Source: Chloroflexi bacterium OLB13
Lineage (GTDB): Bacteria > Chloroflexota > Anaerolineae > Aggregatilineales > Phototrophicaceae
DNA length: 64,000 nt
NCBI GenBank assembly: GCA_001567485.1
Contig: JZRA01000120.1
Location: forward strand, 19,201 to 83,200
Direction of reading: 5' to 3'
This document shows, one piece after another, positions 1 through 10,131 of the stretch. The first letter of the stretch is position 1, and each line of letters begins with the position of its first letter. A model generated the notes under the pieces. The model did not search any database. It was not told where the DNA came from and saw nothing but the letters and a program-made list of their open reading frames with translations. Both the position numbers and the translations under genes were made by a program.

Positions 1-67
1 CACACGCCGACACACAGGGACGACCGAACCATTAGGGCCACCGGCGAGAACTGAGGACAGATTGCAG

Positions 68-556
68 ATGGGTTCGAAAACCATCTCTATCAATCGAGAC
101 GTCTCGGTGCAGCGCATGCTGCGGCTGGACGCGCCAGACAATCTGCTCATCAATGGGTTCGACTCGCTGTGGAAATGTCACGCGATGCTGCAGTCGCGCC
201 TTAGCAGCACCGACCGGCACGACATCCGCATCCATCTCCGGCCCGAGCTGCTCAACGCAAACGCTGAACAGTACGCCCAGTTCGCCCGTGACGGGTTGAA
301 GATATGGGTCTGGCAGGATGATCCGGCCTCGGACTTCCGACCGTCATCGAACGTAACGGTGGTCAACGCCCCGCACGCGCCGGCGACGGCCGAGGGCTTC
401 CTCGTCATCAACACGCCGTCTTGGAGCCGTGTGCTAGCTGCGTGGATCGACGAGGATGGCAATTTGGCGGGCGTGCTCGTCACCAACCCGCAGACGATTG
501 ACGAGGTTTCGAGCTACTTGGATGCGATGGTTCAGTCAGCTTCCGTTCGGACGTAG
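68..556 (+). CDS. Hypothetical protein (162 aa)
   Basis: I do not recognise a family. The ATG at 68 is preferred over an in-frame TTG at 62 because a GAGGA ribosome-binding site lies at 53-57. The frame stays open back to base 2, so a longer protein beginning outside the window cannot be excluded. The product looks soluble, with no signal peptide or membrane helix. Its second half alternates hydrophobic strands (LKIWVWQDDP, GFLVINTPSW, AGVLVTNPQT) with polar turns, suggesting a compact alpha/beta or beta-rich domain. Its 3' end overlaps the 3' end of the convergent pseudo-receiver gene by 25 nt. Confidence 0.6.
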   Translation: MGSKTISINRDVSVQRMLRLDAPDNLLINGFDSLWKCHAMLQSRLSSTDRHDIRIHLRPELLNANAEQYAQFARDGLKIWVWQDDPASDFRPSSNVTVVNAPHAPATAEGFLVINTPSWSRVLAAWIDEDGNLAGVLVTNPQTIDEVSSYLDAMVQSASVRT

Positions 557-939
557 TCGCGCCGCCGCGACACACGCTGCGCGACGTGGGTCAACAGTTC
601 GTCAAGGACGATCGGTCGGGAGAGGCTCACCGACCACGGATCACGGCTATCGCGCCTCGCGGTATCGGCGACAATCACGGCGTTGGCCGGCTGGTGTGCA
701 GAGGTTTCGCGGATCGCAGGTGCGCCACGCACAACCGCCGTCAGCGCGTCGACAAGCTCTGACGCGCAAATCACAACCTGCACCCGGACATGATTCAGGA
801 CATGGCGCGCGTCAAGCATCCCTGCCGTCGCCATCACCTGATAGCCCGCGCGACTGAGCAGTTCTTTGAGATCAAGCCGTATACCGGCATCGGGTTCAAC
901 AATAAGAACCTGACACTCGTTACGCATAAACAAATCCAT
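532..939 (-). CDS. Degenerate receiver (CheY-like) domain protein
   Basis: A 135-aa stand-alone domain with the start of a response-regulator receiver fold (CQVLIVEPDAGIRLDLKELL, then AGYQVMAT). The phospho-acceptor aspartate is missing: the strand that should end in Asp reads VQVVICASEL. The conserved Lys near the end is Arg (LSRPIVLDELL). It is therefore a pseudo-receiver that probably cannot be phosphorylated in the normal way and may act as a protein-interaction module. The ATG at 939 is favoured by a GAAGGG ribosome-binding site and an upstream promoter; ATG 927 is an alternative. It is convergent with the hypothetical gene at 68-556. Confidence 0.65.
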   Translation of the reverse strand: MDLFMRNECQVLIVEPDAGIRLDLKELLSRAGYQVMATAGMLDARHVLNHVRVQVVICASELVDALTAVVRGAPAIRETSAHQPANAVIVADTARRDSRDPWSVSLSRPIVLDELLTHVAQRVSRRRDYVRTEAD

Positions 940-959
940 CGGAAAAACGCCACCCTTCT

Positions 960-988
960 AATATACAAAACTCTAACAACACTTACAA
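960..988 (-). promoter_or_regulatory. Putative sigma70-type promoter for the pseudo-receiver gene
   Basis: Reading the minus strand, TTGTAA (988-983) and TATATT (965-960) are separated by 17 nt, followed by GAAGGG (957-952) and the ATG at 939. The -10 matches 5 of 6 consensus bases and the -35 matches 4 of 6. The patch is markedly AT-richer than its surroundings. Confidence 0.45.
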
Positions 989-995
989 TTAGAGT
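970..995. repeat. Dyad ACTCTAA-N12-TTAGAGT
   Basis: A perfect 7-bp inverted repeat with a 12-nt spacer overlaps the -35 element of the promoter above. It could be an operator. Because on the minus strand it is followed by TTTTG, it could instead be a weak AT-rich terminator for the upstream phosphatase operon. The sequence alone does not decide. Confidence 0.35.
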
Positions 996-1071
996 AATGG
1001 TCCGGATTGCAGACCCATCTTCTCATAATTCGATTCGACGTCCCTCGACATTTCCCCTCTCGCCCCCGCCC

Positions 1072-1857
1072 TCATGGGACGTACGCGCGTCTGATCAGGG
1101 CATGTAGTACGTCGTGAATGTGTCCATTTGACGCCAGCAGACCTGTTTTCTTGGGGGGCGCGCCGTCGCGCACGTCGCTGATCCGGCCGCCTGCTTCCTC
1201 GACCAAGAGGGTGCCAGCGGCGACATCCCACGCGCTCAGCCCGTACTCCCAGAACGCCTCGACGCGGCCGCTTGCCACCTGTGCGAGATCGAACGCAGCC
1301 GACCCCGACCGCCGCAGGTCGGCGATCTGCGGCAGCGCCGCGGTCACTTCGGCGAGGTTGTTGTCCGGATCGGTCGCTTTCGTGGTCGGAAACCCGGTCG
1401 TGATCAGCGCGTCCGGCAGCTCGGCCACGGTCGAGACGCGCAGTCGGTGCTCACCGAGGTAGGCGCCATGCCCGCGCCGCGCGGTGTACAGCTCGCCGAG
1501 CGCCGGCACATGCACAGCGCCCCATTCGGTCACGCCGTCAACCTTGAAGGCAATCGACACGCTGAACAACGGGTAACGATGGGCAAAGTTCATCGTGCCG
1601 TCCAGCGGGTCGATCACCCACTGATAATGCGGATCGCCGTTCGTCTCGCCCGATTCCTCGGCGAGCACCGAATGATCCGGGTACGCACCACGGATGCGCG
1701 AAATGATCAACGCTTCGGCGCGGCGGTCGAACTCGGTGACGAGATCCTGCCGGTTGGCTTTCGAACCGATCTGAAAGTTCGTGCCGCGCCCTTCTAACAG
1801 CAGCGCCCCTGCCGCCAGCGCGGCCTCAGTCCCCAACGCGATGACATCGCCGATCAT
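1072..1857 (-). CDS. suhB: Inositol monophosphatase family phosphatase
   Basis: 261 aa, the usual size for the IMPase/SuhB/CysQ-like family of Mg-dependent, lithium-sensitive phosphomonoesterases. The metal-binding and active-site motifs are present: EES near residue 68, WVIDPLDGTMNFAH near 80-93, and the C-terminal SAWDVAAG near 208. The start codon overlaps the stop of the upstream ABC ATPase as ATGA (1857-1854), so it is translationally coupled as the last gene of the ABC operon. Family members act on inositol phosphate, other sugar phosphates or PAP. The exact substrate cannot be read from the sequence, but coupling to an importer suggests that it acts on the imported molecule. Confidence 0.88.
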   Translation of the reverse strand: MIGDVIALGTEAALAAGALLLEGRGTNFQIGSKANRQDLVTEFDRRAEALIISRIRGAYPDHSVLAEESGETNGDPHYQWVIDPLDGTMNFAHRYPLFSVSIAFKVDGVTEWGAVHVPALGELYTARRGHGAYLGEHRLRVSTVAELPDALITTGFPTTKATDPDNNLAEVTAALPQIADLRRSGSAAFDLAQVASGRVEAFWEYGLSAWDVAAGTLLVEEAGGRISDVRDGAPPKKTGLLASNGHIHDVLHALIRRAYVP

Positions 1858-2939
1858 GCTTCTGCGCCCAGAAGATGCACGGACGATGGGTCGAGCGCCA
1901 TCCCAACCTGCCGCCCCTCCGCATAAAAGCGGCCGATGCGCGGGCTGGTATCGACAACGACCAGTTGATGATCGCCGAAGTTGACGACGTACTCGGTCTC
2001 TGAGCCGAGATACATCGCCTGTGTAACCGTGACCTGCGGCAGCGATGGATCGTCGGCCAAGTCGATGGTCTCAGGCCGGATCATCGCCGTCAGCGCTGCG
2101 CCGCGGCCGTGTTGGAACGAGTTGGCGACGTTCATCCGCTGGCCGAGGATGTCGACATCGGCCGTTTCGCCGGATGATTCAAGCAGGGTGGCAGGCAAGA
2201 AGTTGGCGCGGCCGATGAAGTCGGCGACGAACCGTGTTCTCGGCAGATGATAGATCTCCTGCGGCGTCCCGACCTGTTCGATGCGCCCCGCGTTCATCAC
2301 GATAATGCGGTCAGACAGCGCCATCGCCTCGATCTGGTCATGCGTGACATACACGCTGGTGATGCCGAGACGCCGCTGCAAGCCGTGGATCTCGGCGCGC
2401 ATCTGCACGCGCAGTTTGGCGTCCAAGTTCGACAGCGGCTCGTCGAACAGCAGGATACGCGGCTCCATGACCAAACACCGCGCCAGCGCGACGCGCTGCT
2501 GCTGCCCGCCGGAGAGCTGATTGGGCCGCCGTTCCTCCAGCCCGTGCAGCCCGATGGACGTCAGCATGTCGCTGACCTTGCGGCGGATTTCGGCTTTGGG
2601 CAGGCCGCGCGTTTGCAGCCCATACGCGACGTTGTCCGCCACGCTCATGTGCGGGAACAGCGCATAATTCTGGAACACCAGTGCCATATCGCGCTTGTTG
2701 GGCGGCAGGTTGGTGACGTTGCCCCCGTCAAGCAGGATTTCGCCCCCCGACGGCAGCTCGAAGCCAGCGATCAGGCGTAGGGTCGTCGTCTTGCCGCAGC
2801 CCGACGGGCCAAGCAGCGTGACGAATTCGCCCGACGCGATCTCAAGGGAGACATCGTCTACGGCGCGCAGGACTCCGCCGCCGCCCCGCGCCGGAAAGAC
2901 CTTAACCAGATTCCTGAGGATCAACCGCGCATTGCTCAT
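1854..2939 (-). CDS. ABC transporter ATP-binding protein (FbpC/PotA-like)
   Basis: 361-aa importer ATPase with an N-terminal nucleotide-binding domain: Walker A GPSGCGKTT (~44-52), Q-loop, signature LSGGQQQR (~142-149), Walker B ILLFDEP and H-loop VYVTHD. A C-terminal TOBE-type regulatory extension spans about 240-355. This is the layout of the iron/polyamine/hexose-phosphate importer ATPases. The start at 2939 has a strong GGAGG ribosome-binding site and overlaps the permease stop as ATGA; its own stop overlaps the phosphatase start. It energises the permease at 2936-4678. Confidence 0.9.
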   Translation of the reverse strand: MSNARLILRNLVKVFPARGGGGVLRAVDDVSLEIASGEFVTLLGPSGCGKTTTLRLIAGFELPSGGEILLDGGNVTNLPPNKRDMALVFQNYALFPHMSVADNVAYGLQTRGLPKAEIRRKVSDMLTSIGLHGLEERRPNQLSGGQQQRVALARCLVMEPRILLFDEPLSNLDAKLRVQMRAEIHGLQRRLGITSVYVTHDQIEAMALSDRIIVMNAGRIEQVGTPQEIYHLPRTRFVADFIGRANFLPATLLESSGETADVDILGQRMNVANSFQHGRGAALTAMIRPETIDLADDPSLPQVTVTQAMYLGSETEYVVNFGDHQLVVVDTSPRIGRFYAEGRQVGMALDPSSVHLLGAEA

Positions 2940-4678
2940 TGCCCACCTCCTTCGATGCGCCGTTCTGCACCCGTGCGTGAGCCGACAAGCGCGTACATGA
3001 TGCCAATCGCCACCATCACAATGCCGATCAGGATGACGCAGTACGCAAACGCGTTCCCATAGCGTCCATTCTCAACTTCGTTGAGGATCCCCTGTGTCAT
3101 AATCTTCGTCTGCGGCGTGGTCAGGAACACCACCGCCGAGATGGTCGTCATCGAGCGCGCGAACGCGAAGATCAAGCCGGCCAAGAATGCCGGGCGGATC
3201 AGCGGCAGGGTGATGCGCCGGAACGTCCGTGCGTTATCTGCGCCGAGGCTGATCGACGCCTCCTCGATCGCCGGATCAATTTGCGAGAGCGCGGCGGCGC
3301 CTGTTCGCAGCGCCGCCGGCGTACTTCGGATAACATAGACGATGATGATCGCCAGCGCGCCGCCCAACAACCCCTGTCCGCCAGTCAGCTTTGGGATCAG
3401 CGTGATCTCGCCGAGGATCGGCAGCGTCGCGGTAATCGGGCCGTTGAAGCTCAACACATAGCCGATGCCGATGATCGTCCCCGGCACGGCGATCCCCAAC
3501 ATCACGCCGAAGTCGAGCGCCTGCCGGCCGAGGAACTCTTTGCGGACGACCAAGAATGCGACCACCATCCCGATCAAGCCGGCCAGCGGCGTCGCCACGA
3601 TCGAGAGCAGCGTCGTGTCCTGTATGGCCTCAGCGCCGATCCCGTTCAAGACAAAGTCAAAGTGCGACAGCGTGAAATCGTTGCGCACACCCGGCACGTT
3701 CACGAATGCGCCGTGGAAGATCGTCCCGTAGATCAGCAGGATCAGCAGGCACAGGAACATCACAACGCCGAACAGCCCCCACCGGACAGGCGCGAATTTG
3801 ATCGTGTCGGGACGCCCGGCCGGTTTCCCCGTGACGGAGACAACGCTCGCCCGGCTGACCCAATACCGCTGCACCATAAAGACCGTCAGCGACGGGACGA
3901 GCAGGATCACCGACAAGACCGCCGCCGCGGTGGTGTCGTACAGACCGATGACGCTCACGTAGATGCGCGTCGCCAACACCTCGTAGTTGCCGCCCAGCAC
4001 CAGCGGATTGCCGAGGTCGGCGATGCTCTCGACGAAGATCAGCAGAAACGACGACGCGATCCCCGGAATGAGCATCGGCAGCGTAACGCGGAAGAACGTG
4101 CGCAGCTTGCCCGCGCCCAAATTGGCCGACGCCTCGTCCAGCGCTGGATCGAGCGCCTCCATCATGCCTTTGAGGTTGAGATAGGCGACGGTGAACAGCG
4201 AGAGCGCCAGCGCCAGCGTCAGGCCGTCGAGTCCGTAGATGTCATACCGCACGCCGAATATCCCGCGCGAGATCATGCCGCTGCGTCCGAACAGCACGAT
4301 GGTCGCTGTGGCGACCGCGAACGGCGGAGAGATCACCGGCAGCAGCGCCATGACGTGCATGAAACGCTTGAACGGCACATCGAGCTTGACCTGCACGAAC
4401 GCGAACAGGAAGCCGACCAGCGTCCCTACCGCGCCGACCACGACCCCCATCACCAGCGTGTTGGAGATGATGGTCTGATACACCGGGCTGCCGAGATAAT
4501 CGCGAAACTTGACCGCGCCCTCGGTCGACACGCTTTCACCGATCATCGCCAGCAGCGGTAGGATGATCGTCAAGCCGACGAAGATCACGCTGCCGACCAA
4601 CGCGACCGCGAGGATCGGGTCTTGCAAGATGCGCCTGAACTGCGCCCCGACGCTGGGCCTTGCGCGTACATTCTGCAT
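2936..4678 (-). CDS. ABC transporter permease, two fused halves (FbpB/AfuB-like)
   Basis: 580 aa with about 12 predicted membrane helices. It carries two EAA loops (EASANLGAGKLRTFFRVTLP in the first half, EEASISLGADNARTFRRITL in the second), so one polypeptide supplies both permease halves, as in FbpB/AfuB/ThiP-type systems. It lies between the binding-protein gene (separated by a hairpin at 4709-4735) and the ATPase (ATGA overlap). The family imports ferric iron, hexose phosphates or phosphonates; the substrate is undetermined here. Confidence 0.9.
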   Translation of the reverse strand: MQNVRARPSVGAQFRRILQDPILAVALVGSVIFVGLTIILPLLAMIGESVSTEGAVKFRDYLGSPVYQTIISNTLVMGVVVGAVGTLVGFLFAFVQVKLDVPFKRFMHVMALLPVISPPFAVATATIVLFGRSGMISRGIFGVRYDIYGLDGLTLALALSLFTVAYLNLKGMMEALDPALDEASANLGAGKLRTFFRVTLPMLIPGIASSFLLIFVESIADLGNPLVLGGNYEVLATRIYVSVIGLYDTTAAAVLSVILLVPSLTVFMVQRYWVSRASVVSVTGKPAGRPDTIKFAPVRWGLFGVVMFLCLLILLIYGTIFHGAFVNVPGVRNDFTLSHFDFVLNGIGAEAIQDTTLLSIVATPLAGLIGMVVAFLVVRKEFLGRQALDFGVMLGIAVPGTIIGIGYVLSFNGPITATLPILGEITLIPKLTGGQGLLGGALAIIIVYVIRSTPAALRTGAAALSQIDPAIEEASISLGADNARTFRRITLPLIRPAFLAGLIFAFARSMTTISAVVFLTTPQTKIMTQGILNEVENGRYGNAFAYCVILIGIVMVAIGIMYALVGSRTGAERRIEGGGQ

Positions 4679-4708
4679 AACGTCTAGATTCCGTAAACCA
4701 AAATAAGC

Positions 4709-4735
4709 GCCCCCGGAGATACACAGTCCGGGGGC
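4709..4735 (-). terminator. Intercistronic hairpin after the substrate-binding protein gene
   Basis: GCCCCCGGA (4709-4717) and TCCGGGGGC (4727-4735) form a perfect 9-bp stem with a 9-nt loop, 28 nt past the stop of the binding-protein gene. In the minus-strand transcript it is followed by GCTTATTTTGG, a short imperfect U-rich run. It is likely a partial terminator or 3'-end stabiliser that lowers permease relative to binding-protein expression. Confidence 0.65.
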
Positions 4736-4762
4736 ATTGTAGGGCAGTGCGTCTGTCAGCGC

Positions 4763-5851
4763 CTATTCGGTCGGGGCCGGCGCGATTTCCGCATCGAAGC
4801 GTTCCGTGATCTCGATACGATGAGCGCCCGCCGCTTGGAAGTTGTAGTCTACGACGAGGATGTCACCCAGCTTGACCGCCAGCGGGGAGACCTCGGCATC
4901 GGGATTGGTCGGAAGCTGCAAGCTGTTGACCGTCGGGCCGATCTCCTGTGCTTCCTTGGACAGCGCCCAATCGAACCACACCTTGGCGGCCTCAAGTTCC
5001 GGCGCGCCCTTGATGATGCCCATGCCACCGATCTCGTAGCCGGTGCCTTCTTCGGGGAAGGTCGTCGTCAAGATTCCTTCGTAGCCTTCTTGTTGCAGTT
5101 TCACACAGTCGTGCGAGAAGATGATCGCGACGGCGATCTCACCCTGCCCTGCCAGCGATCCGGGGGCCGAGCCGCTGCGAGTGTACTGAAGGATGTTCTG
5201 ATGCAGCGCGGCGTAGTACTCGAAGGCATTGTCGACCGCAGCTTCGGTCGGGGAACCTTCTTCGTCATAGCCCGTGCCTTCTTCTTCGGCCTCAAGCTTG
5301 TCAGCCTCGAGGGTCACGATCGTCCAGAACGCGGTGAACGCCGTGCCGGACGTCGCCGGGTGCGCCATCGCAACGAAGCCCTTCAGCTCAGGCGCGAGCA
5401 GGTCTTCCCAGCTCGTCGGCGCTTCGACGCCCAGTTCTTCGAGGACATCGACGTTCGAGCAAAAGCCGAGCGCGCCAACATATACACCGACCCAGTTGGC
5501 GTCGAGATCCTTATACGTGTCGGGGATCGCCTCAGCGGCCTCGGAGTCGTAGTCTTCGAGCAGCCCTTCTTCGTTAGCGGCGATAAACGCGTCCGCCGGG
5601 CCGCCCCACCAGACCGAGAACTCAGGGTTTTCGGCGCTCGCGCGGATACGGGCCAGCGCCTCGCCAGACGACAGGCGGACGTACGACGTCTGGATGCCGG
5701 TCGCTTCTTGGAACGCCTGAGTCTGCGCGACGCACCAGTCTTCTTGCGGCGTGCACAATACGGTCAACGTCTCTTGCGCGACTGCTCCGTTGAGCAGCAC
5801 GGCAGCGAGACAAACGAGCAGTGAGATACGCAGTAATGAACGCACAAACAT
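4763..5851 (-). CDS. ABC transporter substrate-binding protein (AfuA/FbpA-like)
   Basis: 362 aa from the ATG at 5851, chosen because a GAGGAG ribosome-binding site precedes it and because it yields a clean signal peptide (MFVRSLLRISLLVCLAAVLL) with cleavage before Gln in GAVA|QETL. There is no lipobox. The mature protein has the type II periplasmic-binding fold typical of the iron/hexose-phosphate/phosphonate binding family (LTVLCTP, PEFSVWWGGPADAFIAA, PTSWEDLLAPELKGFVAM). Usual length for the family. It is the first gene of the ABC-phosphatase operon. Labels such as iron-binding are not secure: AfuA of Actinobacillus, once annotated for iron, binds hexose phosphates. Confidence 0.85.
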   Translation of the reverse strand: MFVRSLLRISLLVCLAAVLLNGAVAQETLTVLCTPQEDWCVAQTQAFQEATGIQTSYVRLSSGEALARIRASAENPEFSVWWGGPADAFIAANEEGLLEDYDSEAAEAIPDTYKDLDANWVGVYVGALGFCSNVDVLEELGVEAPTSWEDLLAPELKGFVAMAHPATSGTAFTAFWTIVTLEADKLEAEEEGTGYDEEGSPTEAAVDNAFEYYAALHQNILQYTRSGSAPGSLAGQGEIAVAIIFSHDCVKLQQEGYEGILTTTFPEEGTGYEIGGMGIIKGAPELEAAKVWFDWALSKEAQEIGPTVNSLQLPTNPDAEVSPLAVKLGDILVVDYNFQAAGAHRIEITERFDAEIAPAPTE

Positions 5852-6065
5852 GGTGGAACTCCTCTGGACAATGTCATGGGTATTGGTGATACCGCCCATC
5901 GCATATTTGAGCAAGTCTTAACATTTCTCGCAACTGTTCACATTTTATTTTCGCCTTTGAGTTCGCCCTAGCCGGGTTCGGGAGGCTGGCCCTTGCGCAA
6001 CCTCGTGGCGGCGCGTTATGCTCACCTCTTGAATTTTTTCAAATGGATACAAGGACTCGAATATC

Positions 6066-7877
<1,812 letters not shown>

Positions 7878-7904
7878 TTCGATTTCAGCACGAGAAACTA
7901 CGAC

Positions 7905-7946
7905 CTCACCCCCGGCCCACTCCCTAACTTGGCGCGGGGGTGGGGT
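7905..7946. terminator. G/C-rich hairpin between convergent genes
   Basis: CTCACCCCCG (from ~7911) can pair with CGGGGGTGGG (to ~7945) around a loop of about 20 nt, leaving one mismatch. It sits between the stops of pepF and the anti-sigma gene and could serve both strands. The bases resemble a C-rich repeat fragment also seen just after 58333. Confidence 0.35.
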
Positions 7947-7986
7947 TGGCTTTCTCGCAGACACCCCGGATCAGGTCAGAGTTTGT

Positions 7987-8661
7987 TTAGGATGATTGCC
8001 AGCGGACGACCGGGTCGGATGTCGGGCCGGGGCTGCCGTTCAGCGGTTCGCGCGTCACGCCGAGGACGTCGAACGTGTCCCCCAGCAGCGTCGCGTCGAA
8101 CGCCAGCATACCCCGCCCGGTCTCGTCAACGCGAAACACGCCGAGGCTGAGCAGCATCTCGCCCCGCCGCACCCACGCCTGATACGCTGCATCCGGCGTC
8201 AGTTCGGGGAAGTTCTGCGCGATCAGCACCGCTTCGCCCCAGTCTGCCGTCCAGATCACGCGGCCGGTCGCTCCGGTCGCCTCGCCTTCGGCCGCCGTGG
8301 GAAGCGTCATCTCGCGCAGCGCGGGCGCGGACGGACGGCTCAGCCAGAACACGTTGGTGACGATCAGCAGCAGAACGGCAGCGGCGGCGACCGCCCACCC
8401 CAACCCGCTGCGTGAACGACGGCGGGACATCCGTGCGGCCTGAAGCACCGTCCCGAGCAAATGCGGCGGCGGCGCGACCTGCCGGACACGGCCGGCGATC
8501 TCTCCGTCCAGCCCACGCAGCGCCGCCCACTCCTCGGCCAAGTCCGGGCAATCGCTCAGGCCCGCCTCGATCCGCTTGGCTTCATCGTCATCGGCCGCGC
8601 CGATCGCGTAAGCTGCCAGCAGATCGCGGAGTTCGTCACAAAGGTCGCTGCGTTCGTTCAT
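7987..8661 (-). CDS. Anti-sigma factor, RskA-like
   Basis: 224 aa from ATG 8661 (a GTG at 8688 is an alternative; neither has a strong ribosome-binding site). The N-terminal ~75 residues resemble an anti-sigma zinc-finger-type domain without the full His-Cys-Cys motif (LRDLLAAYAIGAADDDEAKR). One membrane helix follows (GWAVAAAAVLLLIVTNVFWL, ~95-115). The C-terminal extracytoplasmic domain matches RskA anti-sigma-K proteins (AEGEATGATGRVIWTADW, YQAWVRRGEMLLSLGVFRVD). It lies 50 nt downstream of the ECF sigma gene and presumably sequesters that sigma at the membrane. Confidence 0.85.
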   Translation of the reverse strand: MNERSDLCDELRDLLAAYAIGAADDDEAKRIEAGLSDCPDLAEEWAALRGLDGEIAGRVRQVAPPPHLLGTVLQAARMSRRRSRSGLGWAVAAAAVLLLIVTNVFWLSRPSAPALREMTLPTAAEGEATGATGRVIWTADWGEAVLIAQNFPELTPDAAYQAWVRRGEMLLSLGVFRVDETGRGMLAFDATLLGDTFDVLGVTREPLNGSPGPTSDPVVRWQSS

Positions 8662-8711
8662 GCTGCTGTCAAGTCTCGTGCGCCACACTATCTATCGTCA
8701 TGCCGAAGCCT

Positions 8712-9266
8712 TCAGGATTTGTCGCTGAGCATCGCACGCAGCTTGTGCAGGCCAAGACGCAAACGGGTCTTGACCGTCCCAAGCGGCAGGTTCAGCCGCG
8801 CGGCCAATTCACTGTGCTTCAATCCCCGGAAATACGCCAGCCGGATCACGTCGCGCTGTTCGGCTGGCAGGTCGTTCAACAGCGCGCGCAGCTCGTCCGC
8901 TTCGACGGCCGCGGCCGACTCATCGCGATCGGCCTGAAGTTCTTCAAACAGCGCGATATCCCGGCCGTTCGCGCGCACCTCTCTGCGCAGGAGGTCAATG
9001 GCCGTATAGCGCGCCAGCGTCAGCAGCCAGCTGTGAAACTGCCCCTTCGACGCGTCCCACGCCTGCGGATTATTCCACACCTTGATGAATGTATCCTGCG
9101 TCGCTTCCTGAGCGAGCGCCTCGTCATGCACCACGTACAGGATGAGGCTGTATACACGGGCGCCGTACTGCGCGAACAGCACAGCAAGGGCCGAGTCGTC
9201 CCCGTGGGCTATTCGTTTGAGCAGTTCAGCAACCTCTAATCTCATCGGCCTGTCTGACAAATCCAT
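8712..9266 (-). CDS. ECF RNA polymerase sigma factor (SigK/RpoE-like)
   Basis: 184 aa with sigma region 2 (LVARLF-type core: ALAVLFAQYGARVYSLILYV; QEATQDTFIKVWNNP) and region 4 helix-turn-helix (LPAEQRDVIRLAYFRGLKHS, LNLPLGTVKTRLRLGLHKLR). The start at 9266 has an AGGA motif 8 nt upstream; ATG 9245 is an alternative. It is followed by its cognate RskA-like anti-sigma and is divergent from the PF03640 secreted protein, whose upstream region has an ECF-like promoter. Confidence 0.93.
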   Translation of the reverse strand: MDLSDRPMRLEVAELLKRIAHGDDSALAVLFAQYGARVYSLILYVVHDEALAQEATQDTFIKVWNNPQAWDASKGQFHSWLLTLARYTAIDLLRREVRANGRDIALFEELQADRDESAAAVEADELRALLNDLPAEQRDVIRLAYFRGLKHSELAARLNLPLGTVKTRLRLGLHKLRAMLSDKS

Positions 9267-9292
9267 ACCGCATCCTACAACGATAGCTTAGT

Positions 9293-9318
9293 GGAAGCGA
9301 TCCTTCCAACCTTGCGTT
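9293..9318 (+). promoter_or_regulatory. ECF-type promoter (GGAAGC-N16-CGTT)
   Basis: GGAAGC at 9293-9298 and CGTT at 9315-9318 are separated by 16 nt, close to the GGAAC-N16/17-CGTT pattern used by many ECF sigma factors. It lies 28 nt before the ATG of the PF03640 gene and upstream of the GAGGAG at 9334-9339, so the spacing fits a real start. The divergent neighbour encodes an ECF sigma, its probable user. Confidence 0.55.
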
Positions 9319-9345
9319 TCACGTTCAAGTACCGAGGAGAGCCCT

Positions 9346-10098
9346 ATGTTTCGCCGTCTAGTTATCGTTGGTTTTCTTGCACTCTTGCTGGCCCTTCTGC
9401 TCGCGCCGGTGAGCGCACAGGAGATGCTGCCGGCCACCCTCAACGTCTCCGGCGGCCCCGGCGGTGTTGGGATGTATTTAGTCGCCAACAACGGTATGAC
9501 CGTCTATGCGTTCAAGCGTGACGGCCTCGGCGTATCGAACTGCGTAGACAACTGCGCCGCGGCATGGCCCCCATACACGGTCGAGAGCGCCGATGGATTG
9601 ACCCTCGGCGAAGGCATCCCCGGCGAGATCGGCACAGCCGCCCGCGCCGACGGCTCACTGCAAGTCACCTACAACGGTATGCCGCTGTACTTCTGGCAGA
9701 ATGACGCCGCGCCCGGTGATGTCACCGGCCACAACTTCCGCACCGTGTGGCTGGTTGTGCCGCCTGCTGACGTCTATGCACAGAATACCGCCGAACACGG
9801 GATCGTGCTGGTCGGGGCCAACGGCTTCACACTGTATACCCTGTCCGCCGACTCCCCGAATGCCAGCGTGTGCGCCGATCAGTGCGCCGCCAACTGGCCT
9901 CCGGTGACGGTCGAAGACCCCAACGCGCTCGTCACCGCGACCAATCTGCCCGGCATCTTCTCGACGTTTGAGCGCGCCGACGGCACGATTCAGGTCGCCT
10001 ATAACGGCGCGCCGCTGTACTACTTCGTGAATGACGCCGCGCGCGGCGACACGACCGGCCACCTTGTGCAGGATGTGTGGTTCGTCGCAAAGCCGTGA
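9346..10098 (+). CDS. Secreted protein with two PF03640-type repeats
   Basis: 250 aa: a signal peptide (MFRRLVIVGFLALLLALLLA, cleavage PVSA|QEM) followed by two homologous halves (~27-135 and ~145-248). Each half has the COG4315/PF03640 pattern: an opening strand with YxL/Y, a Cys-x3-Cys-x3-WPP element (CVDNCAAAWPP; CADQCAANWPP), then DG-x-QVxYNGxPLYxFxNDAAxGDxTGH. The function of this domain is unknown; it is exported and the paired cysteines may bind metal or form disulfides. The gene is preceded by an ECF-like promoter and followed by a strong terminator, so it is monocistronic. Confidence 0.9.
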   Translation: MFRRLVIVGFLALLLALLLAPVSAQEMLPATLNVSGGPGGVGMYLVANNGMTVYAFKRDGLGVSNCVDNCAAAWPPYTVESADGLTLGEGIPGEIGTAARADGSLQVTYNGMPLYFWQNDAAPGDVTGHNFRTVWLVVPPADVYAQNTAEHGIVLVGANGFTLYTLSADSPNASVCADQCAANWPPVTVEDPNALVTATNLPGIFSTFERADGTIQVAYNGAPLYYFVNDAARGDTTGHLVQDVWFVAKP

Positions 10099-10131
10099 TG
10101 CGCCCTTAGGCAGGCGCGAACGGCAAATCAG

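Noticed and set aside
3281..4561. 426-codon open frame antisense to the ABC permease
   Set aside because: Its composition (runs of Arg, Gln, Asp, His) is that of a shadow frame; the opposite strand encodes a canonical permease with ATGA junctions.
4763..5851. Firm annotation as a ferric-iron-binding protein
   Set aside because: The family label is not diagnostic: no convincing Tyr-pair iron site is visible, and the coupled phosphatase suggests a phosphorylated ligand.
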